NCBI GenBank assembly: GCA_024641475.1
Contig: JAHECZ010000026.1
Location: 1-36,429 of the forward strand
Source: Gammaproteobacteria bacterium
GTDB taxonomy: Bacteria > Pseudomonadota > Gammaproteobacteria > UBA6429 > Thiohalophilaceae
DNA length: 36,429 nucleotides
Reading direction: 5' to 3'
The position numbers and the translations under genes were made by a program. The stretch's first letter is position 1, and every line of letters begins with the position of its first letter. This document shows positions 36,017 to 36,429 of this stretch, piece by piece. Below the pieces are notes generated by a model, which made no database searches, was not told the DNA's origin, and saw only the letters and a list, made by a program, of their open reading frames with translations.

Positions 36017-36229
36017 TTAGTCGACCGAAGCAAGTTGCCGTGATTCATATGAATGATGGGTATGTCGTGACATTTTAATGATGAAACTCGACACAATATT
36101 ATTGATTATTTTTCTGACAGAAATGCCAGACGCCGCAGGTGGAATGTGAGATCAATGTTGCTGCGATATATCAGCAAAATGAGATGTGCCAAAATTGAAT
36201 TCGAAAAGAAAAGTATCATTTTTTGGCGC

Positions 36230-36257
36230 TTGACTATTGAGACTTGTCTCATATAAT
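36230..36257 (+). promoter_or_regulatory. Strong sigma-70-type promoter with a palindrome in its spacer
   Basis: TTGACT (36230-36235) and a perfect TATAAT (36252-36257) are 16 bases apart. Within the spacer is the perfect palindrome TGAGAC-TT-GTCTCA (36238-36251), ending where the -10 begins. Transcription should start near 36264, leaving more than 160 bases of leader in the window. The sequence 35932-36429 otherwise holds only the nemA control region and no confident gene. The repressor is unknown. Confidence 0.75.
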
Positions 36258-36372
36258 CGTTCGAACTGATTGGGTTTTTGTCTTGATTTTCAGCGCATGG
36301 TAAAGCTCAATAGCAGGTAAATTGCTTGTTGAATCGAATTATAAAATAAGTTTTATAAATAACAGAACAGGG

Positions 36373-36429
36373 ATGTATTTATTACTCTACATCTGGATAG
36401 CAAGTTGGTTTAACTTTTTCTTGGGGGTG
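36373..36429 (+). CDS. Possible start of a membrane protein gene running off the window
   Basis: An ATG at 36373 opens a frame with no stop to the end of the window (MYLLLYIWIASWFNFFLGV). The 19 residues are strongly hydrophobic, as in a membrane helix or signal sequence. AGGG abuts the ATG, too close for a normal ribosome-binding site. An alternative is that GGGGGTG at 36423-36429 is the ribosome-binding site of a gene beginning just beyond the window. The short length makes chance plausible. Confidence 0.25.
   Translation, partial: MYLLLYIWIASWFNFFLGV

Noticed and set aside
36078-36149. 23-residue ORF (MMKLDTILLI...) upstream of the strong promoter
   Set aside because: No ribosome-binding site, very short, and AT-rich surroundings make chance likely.

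Overview
The window looks like chromosomal backbone from a gammaproteobacterium that is not an enteric. Supporting evidence is the gene set and order: smpB-ssrA, ratA-rnfH, bamE/fur, nadK-recN, hrcA-grpE-dnaK-dnaJ, dapB, carAB-greA and tamAB. The tmRNA tag (ANDDNYALAA) is also of the gammaproteobacterial type. Having both an HrcA/CIRCE circuit and RpoH-type promoters fits free-living lineages of this class. No genus can be named from the sequence alone. I see no integrase, transposase, phage gene, CRISPR array, tRNA or rRNA; the only RNA gene is ssrA.

Layout. 1-900 (minus): tmRNA and its partner SmpB, the ribosome-rescue pair. 1010-3149 (plus): an unusual NSS-family sodium symporter, then ratA and rnfH. 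3165-3988: divergent bamE and fur. 3993-6559 (minus): nadK then recN. 6628-11710 (plus): the heat-shock cluster with a CIRCE operator before hrcA, candidate sigma-32 promoters before grpE and before dnaK, and a heptamer-built inverted repeat between dnaK and dnaJ. 11728-12078: a broken, unrecognised coding frame. 12089-17878 (plus): dapB, then carA-carB-greA, separated by a hairpin terminator. 17965-23267 (plus): tamA-tamB. 23272-24952: a small orphan gene on the minus strand, then an AsmA-like anchored protein overlapping a small four-helix membrane protein.

24980-29689 (minus) is an acetate/monocarboxylate-type module: DUF4212 small subunit plus a VC_2705-type sodium/solute symporter, a strong terminator, then a cNMP/CBS/DUF294 regulatory protein with a DEDDh exonuclease. 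30002-33053 holds two signalling proteins: a PAS-GGDEF diguanylate cyclase (minus) and a GAF hybrid histidine kinase with receiver (plus). 33261-34136 is a Ser/Thr/Asn-rich lipoprotein of unknown role. 34175-36016 (minus) is a NemRA-like module: an old-yellow-enzyme reductase, a TetR repressor, and two copies of TAGGAC-N4-GTCCTA placed on a good promoter. The last 400 bases are AT-rich and carry a strong plus-strand promoter with a palindrome in its spacer, serving a gene that lies mostly or wholly beyond the window.

I did not find an obviously new multi-gene system. The most informative signals are regulatory: layered heat-shock control, the heptad inverted repeat before dnaJ, three promoter-embedded palindromes (DUF294 gene, nemA, window end), and a broken gene with one in-frame TGA between dnaJ and dapB.
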